Source of the DNA: Rhodococcus oxybenzonivorans
GTDB lineage: Bacteria > Actinomycetota > Actinomycetes > Mycobacteriales > Mycobacteriaceae
NCBI RefSeq assembly: GCF_003130705.1
Contig: NZ_CP021354.1
Location: 6,386,001-6,450,000 of the forward strand
Direction of reading: 5' to 3'
DNA: 64,000 nucleotides
Shown: positions 40,741 to 49,621 of the stretch, in pieces
Position numbering within the stretch: the stretch's first letter is position 1
Layout of the letters: each line of letters starts with the position of its first letter
Position numbers and translations under genes: made by a program
Notes under the pieces: generated by a model
Told to the model about the DNA's origin: nothing
What the model saw: only the letters and a program-made list of their open reading frames with translations
Database searches by the model: none

Positions 40741-43299
40741 CTAACCCGTCGGAATCTGCCGCTGACCGTTGCCCGCGTTCGGCGGTGTCGTGATCTCCGG
40801 TTCGGCCGGCACCACCGGTGCCGGTGTGGTCGGTCTCGGCGCCAGACCCGGAACCGGAATGGTGATGCCGGGCAGGATTTCGACCGGTGACGGCGTCACC
40901 ACCACAGGCGGCACGAGCTGCGTCGGCAGCTGGAAGGTACTCGTCGGCGGCGCAGACGTCTTGGGAGGCGCCGGGGCGGAATACGCCGGCAGACCCGACT
41001 GGCCTCCGATGGGACCCGGCTTCGGGAACTTCTCGACGGGGGTGCCTTCGAGGGCCCCGTCCATCGTGTCCTTCCAGATGTCGGACGGCAGGCCGGAGCC
41101 GTAGATCATGGCACCGTTGCTGTTTTCGAGAGCCTGACCATCGGTGGTGCCCACCCAGACCGCCGTGGACAGCGACGGGGTGTACCCCACCATCCAGGCG
41201 TCCTTGTTCTGCCCGGTGTCCCCGAGCTGCGCGGTACCCGTCTTGGCCGCGGACGGCCGTCCACCGGCCAGGTTGTGGCCGCGCGAATATCCGGCGATCG
41301 GCTCCATCGCGGCCGTCACGTTGTCGGCGACGTCCTTGTCGATGCGCTCCTCGCCCGGATCGACACCGCGGTCGAGCAACACGGTGCCGTCCGCGCTGAC
41401 CACCTTCTGCACGAAGTGCGGGGCGCGGTACACACCCGACGCCGCCAACGTGGCATAGGAGGACGCCATGTCGAGCACGCGCGACTGGTACTGACCCAGC
41501 ACGATGCCGTTGTTGGGACCACTGCCGTCCGGCTCGGTCAGCGTCGGCCCGACACCGGGGATCTCCTCCGGGATACCCGCCCGGTGGGCCATCTCGGCGA
41601 TCGCCTGCGGCCCGCCGTCGATTTCGAGTTGCTGACGGTAGAAGCTGGTGTTGAGCGACCGCTTGAGGGCCTCGGCGATGGTGCAGGTGCCGCAACCCTC
41701 GCCCTCGACGTTGCTGATCGTGATGCCGTTGACCGTGAGCTCCGAGCTGTCGTACATCTGCGACAGCGGGATGCCCTGGTCGAGGGCCGCGGCGAGACCG
41801 AACACCTTGAACGACGAACCGGTCTGCAGTCCGGCGTTGGCGAAGTCGTAACCGCCGCCGTCCTCGCCGCCGTAGTAGGCCCGTACCGCGCCGGACTTCG
41901 GGTCCACGGACACCACACCGGTCCGCAGGTTCTCCGGCTCACCCTCCAGGTTGGAACGCACCGAGTCCACCGCGGCGGCCTGCGCGACCGGGTCGATCGT
42001 CGTCGTGATCTGCAGTCCCTCGGTGTTCAGCAGCTGCTCGCCGATTCCGGCGTCACCCAGCTCCCGCAGGACCTGGTTCTTGATCAAGCCCTCCGGACCG
42101 GTGTCCTGGTTACCGTTGTCGACCTGGGCGAGGGGCACATAGGGCGGATACTGCATGCCCGCGCGAGCCGACTGTTCGAGCGTGCCTGCGGTGACCATGC
42201 CGTCGAGGACGTAGTTCCACCGCGACTGCGCACCCTCGGGATTCGTCTCCGGATCGAGCAGCGACGGCAACTGGATCGACGACGCCAGAACCGCGCTCTC
42301 CTCGACGGTGAGCTGGTCGACGGGCTTGTTGAAGTACGCCTTCGACGCCGCCGCGATGCCGTACGCACCACGGCCGAAGTAGATGGTGTTCAGATAGGCG
42401 GCCAGGATGTCGTCCTTGGACCATTCCCGGGCCATCTTCGACGAGATGACCAGTTCCTTCATCTTTCGCGTCAGCGACCGTTCGGAACCCACCATCGTCT
42501 TCTTCACGTATTGCTGGGTAATGGTCGAGCCACCACCCGCGCTGTCTTTACCCAGGACATTGTCGCGGGCGGCGCGGGCGAAACCGCCGACCGAGAAACC
42601 GGGGTTCGAGTAGAAGTCGCGGTCCTCGGCTGCCAGCACCGCGTCCCGGGTGTGCTTCGGGATCTGGTCGAGGGTGACCTCGGTGCGGTTACCCTCCGGC
42701 GGCACGACCTTGCTCAGCACCGACGTGCCGTCGGCGGCGTAGATGGTGGCCACCTGGTTGGTCTTCAGGTCGCCGGGACGCGGAACTTCCTGCACGACGT
42801 AGGCGGCCATGAACAGTAGGATCGGAATGATCAGGCCCAGCGCGACACATGTGTAGGCGGCGCGGCGCACGATCCTCCACCTCGACTTGTCCTTCGCCGG
42901 CGGTTTCCGCGGCGGTCCACCAGCGTTGCCTCCCGGTCGGCGACCGCCCGTCGGCGGCGGACCCGGAGGACGCCCACCAGGGGGCGGCGCACTGCGAGGA
43001 CCGGCAACCGGACGGCCTGGCGGGGGACCGGGACGGCCCGGCGGAGGACCGGGACGACGCGGCGGCGGCCCCGGAGGACGGCCCCCACCCTGCGGCGGGG
43101 GAGGCATACGACGCGGCGGCGGTCCGGGGGGACGTCCACCACCCTGCGGCGGGGGAGGCATACGGCGCGGTGGCGGCCCACCTGCAGGCTGTCCGCCGCG
43201 GGGTGGTGGACCTCCGGGGCGCCCCTGTGGCGGGGGGCCACTCGGTCGTCTCGGTCCGTTCGGTCGATCACCCGGGGCGTTGCTGCGGGGGGAACTCAC
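40741..43299 (-). CDS. ponA1: Bifunctional class A penicillin-binding protein with Pro-rich N-terminus
   Basis: 852 aa from GTG 43299 (GGAG 8 bases upstream). Cytoplasmic Pro/Gly/Arg-rich tail of about 135 residues, one membrane helix (IPILLFMAAYVV), a glycosyltransferase domain with AVLAAEDRDFYSNPG and GGSTITQQYVKK, and a transpeptidase domain with the SxxK motif SSFKVFGL, SLNTSFYRQ (SxN) and AAKTGTAQL (KTG). A C-terminal Pro-rich tail follows. Polymerises and crosslinks peptidoglycan. Syntenic with Rv0050 (ponA1). A second, closely related copy lies at 49622. Confidence 0.95.
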   Translation of the reverse strand: MSSPRSNAPGDRPNGPRRPSGPPPQGRPGGPPPRGGQPAGGPPPRRMPPPPQGGGRPPGPPPRRMPPPPQGGGRPPGPPPRRPGPPPGRPGPPPGRPVAGPRSAPPPGGRPPGPPPTGGRRPGGNAGGPPRKPPAKDKSRWRIVRRAAYTCVALGLIIPILLFMAAYVVQEVPRPGDLKTNQVATIYAADGTSVLSKVVPPEGNRTEVTLDQIPKHTRDAVLAAEDRDFYSNPGFSVGGFARAARDNVLGKDSAGGGSTITQQYVKKTMVGSERSLTRKMKELVISSKMAREWSKDDILAAYLNTIYFGRGAYGIAAASKAYFNKPVDQLTVEESAVLASSIQLPSLLDPETNPEGAQSRWNYVLDGMVTAGTLEQSARAGMQYPPYVPLAQVDNGNQDTGPEGLIKNQVLRELGDAGIGEQLLNTEGLQITTTIDPVAQAAAVDSVRSNLEGEPENLRTGVVSVDPKSGAVRAYYGGEDGGGYDFANAGLQTGSSFKVFGLAAALDQGIPLSQMYDSSELTVNGITISNVEGEGCGTCTIAEALKRSLNTSFYRQQLEIDGGPQAIAEMAHRAGIPEEIPGVGPTLTEPDGSGPNNGIVLGQYQSRVLDMASSYATLAASGVYRAPHFVQKVVSADGTVLLDRGVDPGEERIDKDVADNVTAAMEPIAGYSRGHNLAGGRPSAAKTGTAQLGDTGQNKDAWMVGYTPSLSTAVWVGTTDGQALENSNGAMIYGSGLPSDIWKDTMDGALEGTPVEKFPKPGPIGGQSGLPAYSAPAPPKTSAPPTSTFQLPTQLVPPVVVTPSPVEILPGITIPVPGLAPRPTTPAPVVPAEPEITTPPNAGNGQRQIPTG
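43086..43190 (-). repeat. In-frame 54-bp tandem repeat in the ponA N-terminal tail
   Basis: Two copies 54 bp apart (core CACCCTGCGGCGGGGGAGGC at 43086 and 43140) encode the 18-residue unit RRMPPPPQGGGRPPGPPP twice, embedded in further PGPPPGRP repeats. It is intracellular and likely disordered; copy number may differ between strains. Confidence 0.8.
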
Positions 43300-43385
43300 G
43301 TACAAATCTCCAGTGGTTGTGGACCTGTTTCAGTCCGGCGTCACGTCAGTGGGCAGTCCTCGGCCCTCGTCCGTGTTCGGGCGTT

Positions 43386-43817
43386 CTATTCGCTCGCGGT
43401 CCGCCGACTCGGCGGCCGAGGCCTCGGCGAAGATCGCCTCGGCCTCTTCGGTGCGGGCACATTACCGAGAACATAAGACTGAACCAGATGGTTCCAGCTA
43501 CAGGTTCTGCACACCTCGACCACGTGAACCGAAAACTCCTCCTGAGTGGCTGCGAGACGCACCAGCTCCTCGGCCGTCCGAGCCGAACCCGACACCGGGC
43601 CCAGCTTGTCGCCGAAGACCCAGGAAACCAGGGTCAACTGCTCTTTCCGGCAGATAGGACACACGACGTCACTGCCCTTGCCGTGGAACTTCGCGGCTCG
43701 AAGCAGGTACGGGCTGGCATCACAGACCTCCGTGACGCCTGTCCTGCCCGAGTAGACCTCGGCCAGCAGAGACTTGCGCTGAAGCGCGTAGTCCACCACC
43801 TGCCGCTGTATCCGCAC
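43386..43817 (-). CDS. DUF5318 protein (Rv0049 homologue)
   Basis: 143 aa, GTG start. Conserved start MRIQRQVVDYALQRKSLLAEVYSGRTGVTEVCDASPYLLRAAKFHG, then a zinc-ribbon-like pair VCPICRKEQ and VCRTCSWNHL (two CxxC), ending in a basic Pro-rich tail. The gene is always found next to ponA1 in mycobacteria and relatives; here it is 86 bp upstream of ponA on the same strand. A role in cell-wall synthesis is inferred from that context only. Confidence 0.9.
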   Translation of the reverse strand: MRIQRQVVDYALQRKSLLAEVYSGRTGVTEVCDASPYLLRAAKFHGKGSDVVCPICRKEQLTLVSWVFGDKLGPVSGSARTAEELVRLAATQEEFSVHVVEVCRTCSWNHLVQSYVLGNVPAPKRPRRSSPRPRPPSRRTASE

Positions 43818-43905
43818 GGAGACCAGAGTACGTGCGTGGCGTCAGGAGGAAAGGGGTCGGTCGAGTGACGCTGGTCAAACGCCGTTCCCCCACTACGATG
43901 CCGAT

Positions 43906-44766
43906 GTGGCCTCCGGACCGTCCTCGCGCACCCGCGCACGCGACCTCGACCGCGTCAATGCGTGCAGCCAGCTCGACGCCGCTTACGCCGACGGACAGCT
44001 TGGTGCCGGCGAGTACCATGACCGCACCTCGCAGGCCATGTCGGCGAAGACGCTGGCAGAACTGCACCTCCTGATCAGCGACCTACAGTTGCCCGCCAGC
44101 CTCACCGATGAAGTACCCGTTCGCTCTGCCCGAACCCCCGGAACAGTTCTGCGAATCGCCATGGGTATCGCGGTGGTGGTGGGAGCGGGAATCGTCGCAG
44201 TCGCACTGACGCAGCACGGCGGCCCCGAGCCGGCCGGCGGTTCCGTACCCGTCCAGGTCGAGCGGCCCGTCGGTTTTCCCGTCCAGGAGCCGCCGGTGGC
44301 GGACGCCGAGTCGCGGATCGCCGGGGTGGTTCAGCCGCTGACACCGGACGGCATCGCAGCGGTGTTCGACGCCTATCAGCGCGAGTTCGGCGACCTCACG
44401 GCTCATCAAATAGCGCTGTACCCGGGCTATGCCCTCGCAAAGAGAACGGTGGCGGAAGCATCCGGTCAGGCCGACACCTACTCCTTCCGTGGCGGCTTCA
44501 CCCCGTGGGGACCGCGCACCGCGCGGTTGCCCGGCACCGCCGACGTCGATCTGCGGCAGGTCGACGTCGCTGTGCTGGGGGCACTGCTCGGCGATGCTCC
44601 TCGGCTGGTCGGCGCCCTCGACGGCAGCATCGGCCACGTCCTCATCGCCGACGGTGGCAGGGGCCCGACCATGAACATCTACGTCAACGGCGCCGACAAC
44701 CTAGGCGGCGGGTACCTCAAGGCCGGCCTCGGCGGCGAAGTTCTGCAGATCGTCCCAGCGCAATAG
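43906..44766 (+). CDS. DUF1707 membrane protein, first of three tandem paralogues
   Basis: 286 aa, GTG start. The cytoplasmic DUF1707 domain (residues 9-65) has TRARDLDRVNACSQLDAAYADGQLGAGEYHDR and MSAKTLAELHLLISDLQ. It is followed by one membrane helix (TVLRIAMGIAVVVGAGIVAVAL) and an extracytoplasmic domain with GIAAVFDAYQREFGDL and PGYALAKR. Function unknown; the DUF1707 part resembles small regulatory/adaptor domains. The position between the DUF5318 and PadR genes equals that of Rv0048c in M. tuberculosis, a single membrane-protein gene of similar length. Confidence 0.85.
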   Translation: MASGPSSRTRARDLDRVNACSQLDAAYADGQLGAGEYHDRTSQAMSAKTLAELHLLISDLQLPASLTDEVPVRSARTPGTVLRIAMGIAVVVGAGIVAVALTQHGGPEPAGGSVPVQVERPVGFPVQEPPVADAESRIAGVVQPLTPDGIAAVFDAYQREFGDLTAHQIALYPGYALAKRTVAEASGQADTYSFRGGFTPWGPRTARLPGTADVDLRQVDVAVLGALLGDAPRLVGALDGSIGHVLIADGGRGPTMNIYVNGADNLGGGYLKAGLGGEVLQIVPAQ

Positions 44767-44790
44767 CGGTCCGCACACTAAGATCTCTGC

Positions 44791-45615
44791 GTGGCCAGCC
44801 GATACCCAGCGAACACGCGCGCGCGTGACATCGACCGCGCCAACACCGCGGCGATACTCGACGGCGCCTTCGGGGACGGACAGCTCAGTCAGGACGAGCA
44901 CCGCGCCATGTCGGAACTCGCCGCCGGAGCGCGCACACTCGACGAACTCGAAGCCCTCGTCGGCGACCTGCAGCGCCCCGCGGATGCACCGCCCGACGCC
45001 AGGCCTCCCCGCGAAACCCGCCGCCACCTGTTCACCGCAGCAGTCGCAGCCGCCGCCGTCATTGCCGCTGTCGGGGCCTTCACCCTCACCGACAGCGACG
45101 ACGCGCAGGCCCCCGCACCCGCCGCGCAACCGGCCTCCATCGATCTCGGTGCAGTCGCACCGGTGGTGATACCGACGCCGGACCTCACCACGCGTGACGG
45201 AATGACCCTCTTCATCGATCAGTACCGCGCCAAGTTCGGTGACACGGTCGTCGACGAGTTGAACCTGTATCCACAACACGCCAACTTCGAGCGCGCACAA
45301 CCGCTGGAGCCGAATCGGCTGGTCTCGTACGACTACCGGGGCGGGTTCTCGCCGTCACGTCCGGCGACCACTCGGAAGGTCGACGCCCCGATCATCGACC
45401 TCACCAGCCTGAATGTAGATGCTCTGGCGGACATCGTGGCGACGGCGCCCACGGCTATCAATGTTCCGGATGCAAAGGTCGACTACCTCGGAATCGACAC
45501 CGACGGCGGCACGCCCATCGTGCGGATCTACGCGAGCAACGACTTCGACGAGAGCGGAATGATCGTGGTCACGCCGGCGGGTTCGGTCCTCCGCGTCTCG
45601 CCGTTCAGTGGATAG
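44791..45615 (+). CDS. DUF1707 membrane protein, second tandem paralogue
   Basis: 274 aa. Same architecture as its upstream neighbour: TRARDIDRANTAAILDGAFGDGQLSQDEHRA, a membrane segment (HLFTAAVAAAAVIAAVGAFTL) and an exported domain containing GMTLFIDQYRAKFGDTVVDELNLYPQHA, FSPSRP and VRIYASNDF. 24 bp from the first and 6 bp from the third gene, so one transcript. The exported domains of genes two and three are more alike (FIDQYRAKFGDT, FIDEYRAEFGDT) than either is to the first. Confidence 0.85.
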   Translation: MASRYPANTRARDIDRANTAAILDGAFGDGQLSQDEHRAMSELAAGARTLDELEALVGDLQRPADAPPDARPPRETRRHLFTAAVAAAAVIAAVGAFTLTDSDDAQAPAPAAQPASIDLGAVAPVVIPTPDLTTRDGMTLFIDQYRAKFGDTVVDELNLYPQHANFERAQPLEPNRLVSYDYRGGFSPSRPATTRKVDAPIIDLTSLNVDALADIVATAPTAINVPDAKVDYLGIDTDGGTPIVRIYASNDFDESGMIVVTPAGSVLRVSPFSG

Positions 45616-45621
45616 GACACG

Positions 45622-46410
45622 ATGAACAAGACCAGCCTCGCCGGGCTACGGGCCCGCGACTCCGATCGGGCCGACGCATGCGGAGTCCTCGACGCGGCTC
45701 AGGCCGACGGTCAGATCTCGGCTGAGGAACACAGCTACCGCACGGCCCGGGCGATGAGCGCGAAGACCTTCGACGAGCTCGACCGGCTCGTCGGTGACCT
45801 GCAAATTCCGAGTCGATTGGCCAATGCTCCCGTCGTCCGCCCGAAACAGCGCAGGTCCCGGCGACGGTGGATCGCCGCCGGTGCGATCGTCGCGAGCGCT
45901 GCGGTAGTCGGCGCAATCGCGGGGTCGATCGGGGATGACGCCGGACCGTCGAAGTCGCTTCCCACCCTGACCACCGGCAGCGGGGTTCAATATTTCATCG
46001 ACGAGTACCGCGCAGAGTTCGGTGACACCATCGCAGATGAAGTCGATCTCTTCCCCGAACATGCCGTTCTCGACCGGCAGGCAACCGGAAACCCGTCCCA
46101 GTCCGACCCGTACCACTACGACGGAGAGTTCGACAGCTGGGGAAGCGTCTCCACCCGCGACGCCGACGAGCGGTCGTTCGACCTCGCCGCCGTGGACCTT
46201 CCGGCCCTCGCCGGCCTGCTGAAAGGCGCACCGGAAAGCGTCCGAGTGCCCAACGGAACCGTGGATCACCTGTCCTTCGGCTTCGAGCCCGGCGAAGAAC
46301 AAGGGCCGCCGATCATCTCCGTGTACGCAAACAACGAAGCCGGCAACACCGGATACTTCAACGTCACCTTCGACGGTGAGATCATCGCCGTCTACCCGTT
46401 CGGTGACTAG
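45622..46410 (+). CDS. DUF1707 membrane protein, third tandem paralogue
   Basis: 262 aa, 6 bp after the second. RARDSDRADACGVLDAAQADGQISAEEHSYR forms the DUF1707 part; the membrane helix is RRWIAAGAIVASAAVVGAIAG; the exported part has VQYFIDEYRAEFGDTIADEVDLFPEHAVL and ISVYANNEAGNTGYFNVTF, a motif that resembles the ends of the first two copies. Conserved features of all three exported domains (FxDxYRxxFGD..xDE..LyP.HA) suggest a ligand-binding or lipoprotein-like partner; function unknown. Confidence 0.85.
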   Translation: MNKTSLAGLRARDSDRADACGVLDAAQADGQISAEEHSYRTARAMSAKTFDELDRLVGDLQIPSRLANAPVVRPKQRRSRRRWIAAGAIVASAAVVGAIAGSIGDDAGPSKSLPTLTTGSGVQYFIDEYRAEFGDTIADEVDLFPEHAVLDRQATGNPSQSDPYHYDGEFDSWGSVSTRDADERSFDLAAVDLPALAGLLKGAPESVRVPNGTVDHLSFGFEPGEEQGPPIISVYANNEAGNTGYFNVTFDGEIIAVYPFGD

Positions 46411-46527
46411 ACGTAGTTCCTACGGAGGTTGTGAACGGCGCGGCTGACCCGCGAACCGGCCGGCCGAAGCCACCCACAAACAATCTGTGACGACTTGTCC
46501 CATGTATCGCCCACGCGTATCTTCGTA

Positions 46528-46544
46528 TATATCGGTGCGATATA
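46528..46544. promoter_or_regulatory. TATATCG-N3-CGATATA palindrome upstream of padR-ino1
   Basis: Perfect 7-bp arms TATATCG (46528-46534) and CGATATA (46538-46544) around GTG, about 50-67 bp before the PadR start. Symmetric AT-rich sites of this kind are typical for autoregulating PadR proteins. The 184-bp gap after the DUF1707 genes contains no other feature. Confidence 0.6.
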
Positions 46545-46594
46545 GTTCGGCATCGCATCACACGGTTAGGTCTGGCGACTCAGGGGGTGGACAA

Positions 46595-47152
46595 GTGCTC
46601 GAATTGGCAATTCTCGGGCTGCTCCACGAGTCACCCATGCACGGATATGAGCTGCGGAAGCGGTTGACGGGACTGCTGGGTGCGTTTCGCGCGTTCTCCT
46701 ACGGTTCCCTCTATCCCACTCTGCGACGCATGCAGGCGGACGGTCTGATCGCCGAGGACGCAGGTGCCCCGGGCACCGTCAAGCGTCGCGCCCGCCGCGT
46801 CTATCAGCTCACACCGGTCGGCAGGGAGCGGTTCAAGGAACTGGTCGCCGACACGGGTCCGCAGAACTACACCGATGACGGTTTCGGTGTTCATCTCGCC
46901 TTCTTCAGCCGCACACCCGCAGAGGCGCGGATGCGCATTCTCGAAGGCAGACGACGCCAGGTCGAGGAGCGCCGCGAGGGGCTCCGCGAAGCCGTGGGAC
47001 GGGCCAGCGGGTCGATAGACCGCTACACCCGTCAGCTTCACCAGCTCGGACTCGAATCCAGCGAGCGCGAAGTGCGCTGGCTCAACGAGCTGATCGCCGC
47101 CGAGCAATCGACAGCAACACCTAATAAAGAAGGAGAACCCGACCATGGGTGA
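46595..47152 (+). CDS. PadR family transcriptional regulator (Rv0047c homologue)
   Basis: 185 aa from GTG 46595; longer in-frame starts would cross the operator. Winged helix: [51 protein letters not shown] is the PadR N-terminal signature, and the C-terminal helix [20 protein letters not shown] gives the dimer. Its stop lies 8 bp inside ino1, so regulator and enzyme are translationally coupled, as for Rv0047c/Rv0046c. Likely controls its own operon including inositol phosphate synthase. Confidence 0.92.
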   Translation: MLELAILGLLHESPMHGYELRKRLTGLLGAFRAFSYGSLYPTLRRMQADGLIAEDAGAPGTVKRRARRVYQLTPVGRERFKELVADTGPQNYTDDGFGVHLAFFSRTPAEARMRILEGRRRQVEERREGLREAVGRASGSIDRYTRQLHQLGLESSEREVRWLNELIAAEQSTATPNKEGEPDHG

Positions 47153-48227
47153 GAACAGCACCGCGGTGCGCGTGGCCATTGTGGGCGTGGGGAACTGTGC
47201 CTCGTCCTTGGTTCAGGGCGTGCAGTACTACAAGGACGCCGACGAGACGGCGACCGTTCCCGGCCTCATGCACGTCAAGTTCGGCAAGTACCACGTTCGC
47301 GACGTCCAGTTCGTCGCCGCTTTCGATGTCGACGCCAAGAAGGTCGGATTCGACCTCTCCGAGGCCATCTTCGCCAGCGAGAACAACACCATCAAGATCG
47401 CAGACGTTCCGCCGGCCGACGTGCCGGTGCTGCGCGGCCCCACCCTCGACGGCATCGGCAAGTACTACGCCGAGACCATCGAGATCTCCGAGGCCGAGCC
47501 CGTCGACGTCGTCAAGGCGTTGAAGGACGCCGAGGTCGACGTGCTGGTGTCGTACCTGCCCGTGGGTTCCGAGGATGCCGACAAGTTCTACGCCCAGTGC
47601 GCCATCGACGCGGGTGTCGCGTTCGTCAACGCCCTGCCCGTGTTCATCGCCTCCGACCCCGAGTGGGCGGCGAAGTTCAAGGACGCCGGCGTCCCGATCG
47701 TCGGTGACGACATCAAGTCGCAGGTCGGTGCCACCATCACCCACCGCGTCATGGCGAAGCTGTTCGAGGACCGCGGCGTGCAGCTCGACCGCACCATGCA
47801 GCTCAACGTCGGCGGCAACATGGACTTCAAGAACATGCTCGAGCGGGACCGCCTCGAGTCGAAGAAGATCTCCAAGACGCAGGCTGTGACGTCGAACCTG
47901 ACCCGCGACCTCGGTCCCGGCAACGTGCACATCGGCCCGTCGGACCACGTCGGCTGGCTCGACGACCGCAAGTGGGCGTACGTGCGCCTCGAGGGTCGTG
48001 CGTTCGGCGACGTGCCCCTGAACCTGGAATACAAGCTCGAGGTCTGGGACTCACCCAACTCGGCCGGCATCATCATCGACGCCGTCCGCGCCGCCAAGAT
48101 TGCCAAGGACCGCGGCATCGGTGGACCCGTCTACCCGGCTTCCGCGTACCTGATGAAGTCCCCGCCGGTTCAGATGGCGGACGACAAGGCTCGCACCGAG
48201 CTCGAGGCGTTCATCATCGACGCGTAG
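47145..48227 (+). CDS. ino1: Inositol-3-phosphate synthase
   Basis: 360 aa, the actinobacterial length. N-terminal NAD fold [22 protein letters not shown] and the substrate/NAD segments [47 protein letters not shown] and PSNAGII-like [23 protein letters not shown] are all present. Converts glucose-6-phosphate to 1L-myo-inositol-1-phosphate, feeding phosphatidylinositol, PIM lipoglycans and mycothiol. Second gene of the PadR operon; followed by a strong terminator. Confidence 0.97.
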   Translation: MGENSTAVRVAIVGVGNCASSLVQGVQYYKDADETATVPGLMHVKFGKYHVRDVQFVAAFDVDAKKVGFDLSEAIFASENNTIKIADVPPADVPVLRGPTLDGIGKYYAETIEISEAEPVDVVKALKDAEVDVLVSYLPVGSEDADKFYAQCAIDAGVAFVNALPVFIASDPEWAAKFKDAGVPIVGDDIKSQVGATITHRVMAKLFEDRGVQLDRTMQLNVGGNMDFKNMLERDRLESKKISKTQAVTSNLTRDLGPGNVHIGPSDHVGWLDDRKWAYVRLEGRAFGDVPLNLEYKLEVWDSPNSAGIIIDAVRAAKIAKDRGIGGPVYPASAYLMKSPPVQMADDKARTELEAFIIDA

Positions 48228-48238
48228 GACCGTTCCCG

Positions 48239-48290
48239 AGGCGAATGCCCCTTTCGACGCTTTTCATCGCGCCGTAAGGGGCATTCGCCT
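48239..48290 (+). terminator. Rho-independent-like terminator of padR-ino1
   Basis: Perfect 15-bp stem AGGCGAATGCCCCTT / AAGGGGCATTCGCCT (48239-48253, 48276-48290) with a 22-nt loop, followed by TTGTGTT. It lies 11 bp after the ino1 stop. Confidence 0.8.
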
Positions 48291-48356
48291 TTGTGTTCGA
48301 ATACTTGTCGTACCCGCCCTCTACGGTGACACCCAGGATTCATCGAGGGAGGCGTG

Positions 48357-49607
48357 ATGTCCGAGAACATTTTCGATCGGGAGATCGACGACGCATGGAC
48401 GCAGTTCCAGGACCGTCTGACCCGGTATGTGCGCGCAATGCAGGACGACGACGAGTTGGTGCTGGTGTCGCGTTACGACAGCACCGACGACGGCCTCACC
48501 GAGACGGCCGCGTGCGTGCGATTCTTCGCCTGGGCCGGTGACGCGGTGCGGTGTGAGGTGCCGTCCAACCTTTTCCTGCATCCGGCGCGTCAACTTTCCG
48601 AGGAAGATCACGATCGGCTGATCGAACTCGGGTGGAACCGCCCGGACGCGGTGGCGGACGTCGACGAGGGTAACGGCTCTGCTTCGTTCTATCTCGACGC
48701 CGACCGCACCGAGGCCACTCGGCTGGCGACGATGACCATCGCCGTGTTCCGGGAAATCTGGGATCTCATGCATCCGTCGTTCCTGCACGCGATCACCCGG
48801 GGTCGACACGATGTCCCGCCGCTCGACGTCCCCGACGAGACACCGGCTCGGCAGCGCAACGGAACAGGTCTACGGGAACTCGTCGACACGGCCGTCGAAT
48901 CGATGCTCGGGCAAGCACCGGAGAAGGACGGGGACGGAGACATCCTCGTCTGGGTCGGTGACATGCCCACCTACGTCAGGGTGCTCGACGACGACGCCCG
49001 GGTCGAGGTGTTTGCCCGCGTGGTCCATTCGATCAGTGACCGGACCCGCGCTGCGGAAGCGTTGGCCGATCTCAACCGTCAGTGGTCCGACATCAAATTC
49101 CTGCTGATAGTCGACAACGTGGTCGCCGTCATGCGAATCGACGGTTCGCCTTTCGCGGCCGAACATCTGCTGTCGGTGTTCCGCACTTTCGAGCACCTCG
49201 TCGATACCGCCGACGAGGCATTCGCCGAACGCCTGGGCGGCACCCTCAACACCACCGCCACGAGTCCGATCGGCACCGACGAGCACGGCAGCCACGAGCT
49301 GCCCGCGGCACTGATGACACTGATTCATCTGGACTCCGACAGCGGGCTGGACGCCGACGATGTCGCCGAAATCTGCGGTCGCGATCGAGACACCATCCTC
49401 GAATTCCTGCGCCTCTGCTCCGACCAGGAAGTCGAGTGGCGCCACAACGCGGAACTCGCCCGCGAGAACGACTCCGAAGAAGCGGACATGTGTGAGAGCG
49501 AAGCCCAGTCCTGGGCCAAGACGTCCGACAGCCTACGAGCAGCGCTGCGAATCGTGGTGCTCCCGCATCGTGCACCACCGGGCGGTGGGTACCGCAGCCT
49601 GGGCTGA
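48357..49607 (+). CDS. TY-Chap/YbjN-type secretion-chaperone-like protein
   Basis: 416 aa from ATG 48357 (GGAGG 5 bases upstream). Soluble, acidic, with two chaperone-like folds: DDDELVLVSRYD..ETAACVRFFAW and DGDILVWVGDMPTYVRVLDDDARVEVFARVV followed by AEALADLNRQWSDIKFLLIVDNVVAVMRID, a pattern typical of YbjN/TY-Chap domains (actinobacterial type-III-secretion-chaperone-like). A third, helical part covers about residues 300-400. Physiological partner unknown. Confidence 0.7.
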   Translation: MSENIFDREIDDAWTQFQDRLTRYVRAMQDDDELVLVSRYDSTDDGLTETAACVRFFAWAGDAVRCEVPSNLFLHPARQLSEEDHDRLIELGWNRPDAVADVDEGNGSASFYLDADRTEATRLATMTIAVFREIWDLMHPSFLHAITRGRHDVPPLDVPDETPARQRNGTGLRELVDTAVESMLGQAPEKDGDGDILVWVGDMPTYVRVLDDDARVEVFARVVHSISDRTRAAEALADLNRQWSDIKFLLIVDNVVAVMRIDGSPFAAEHLLSVFRTFEHLVDTADEAFAERLGGTLNTTATSPIGTDEHGSHELPAALMTLIHLDSDSGLDADDVAEICGRDRDTILEFLRLCSDQEVEWRHNAELARENDSEEADMCESEAQSWAKTSDSLRAALRIVVLPHRAPPGGGYRSLG

Positions 49608-49621
49608 AAGTTCGGCCGACT

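Noticed and set aside
41275..42819. 514-codon frame on the plus strand within ponA
   Set aside because: Antisense shadow; low-complexity Arg/Asp-rich product without homology features.
43086..43190. CRISPR-like or regulatory repeat
   Set aside because: The 54-bp repeats are in frame and encode Pro-rich units of a penicillin-binding protein tail.
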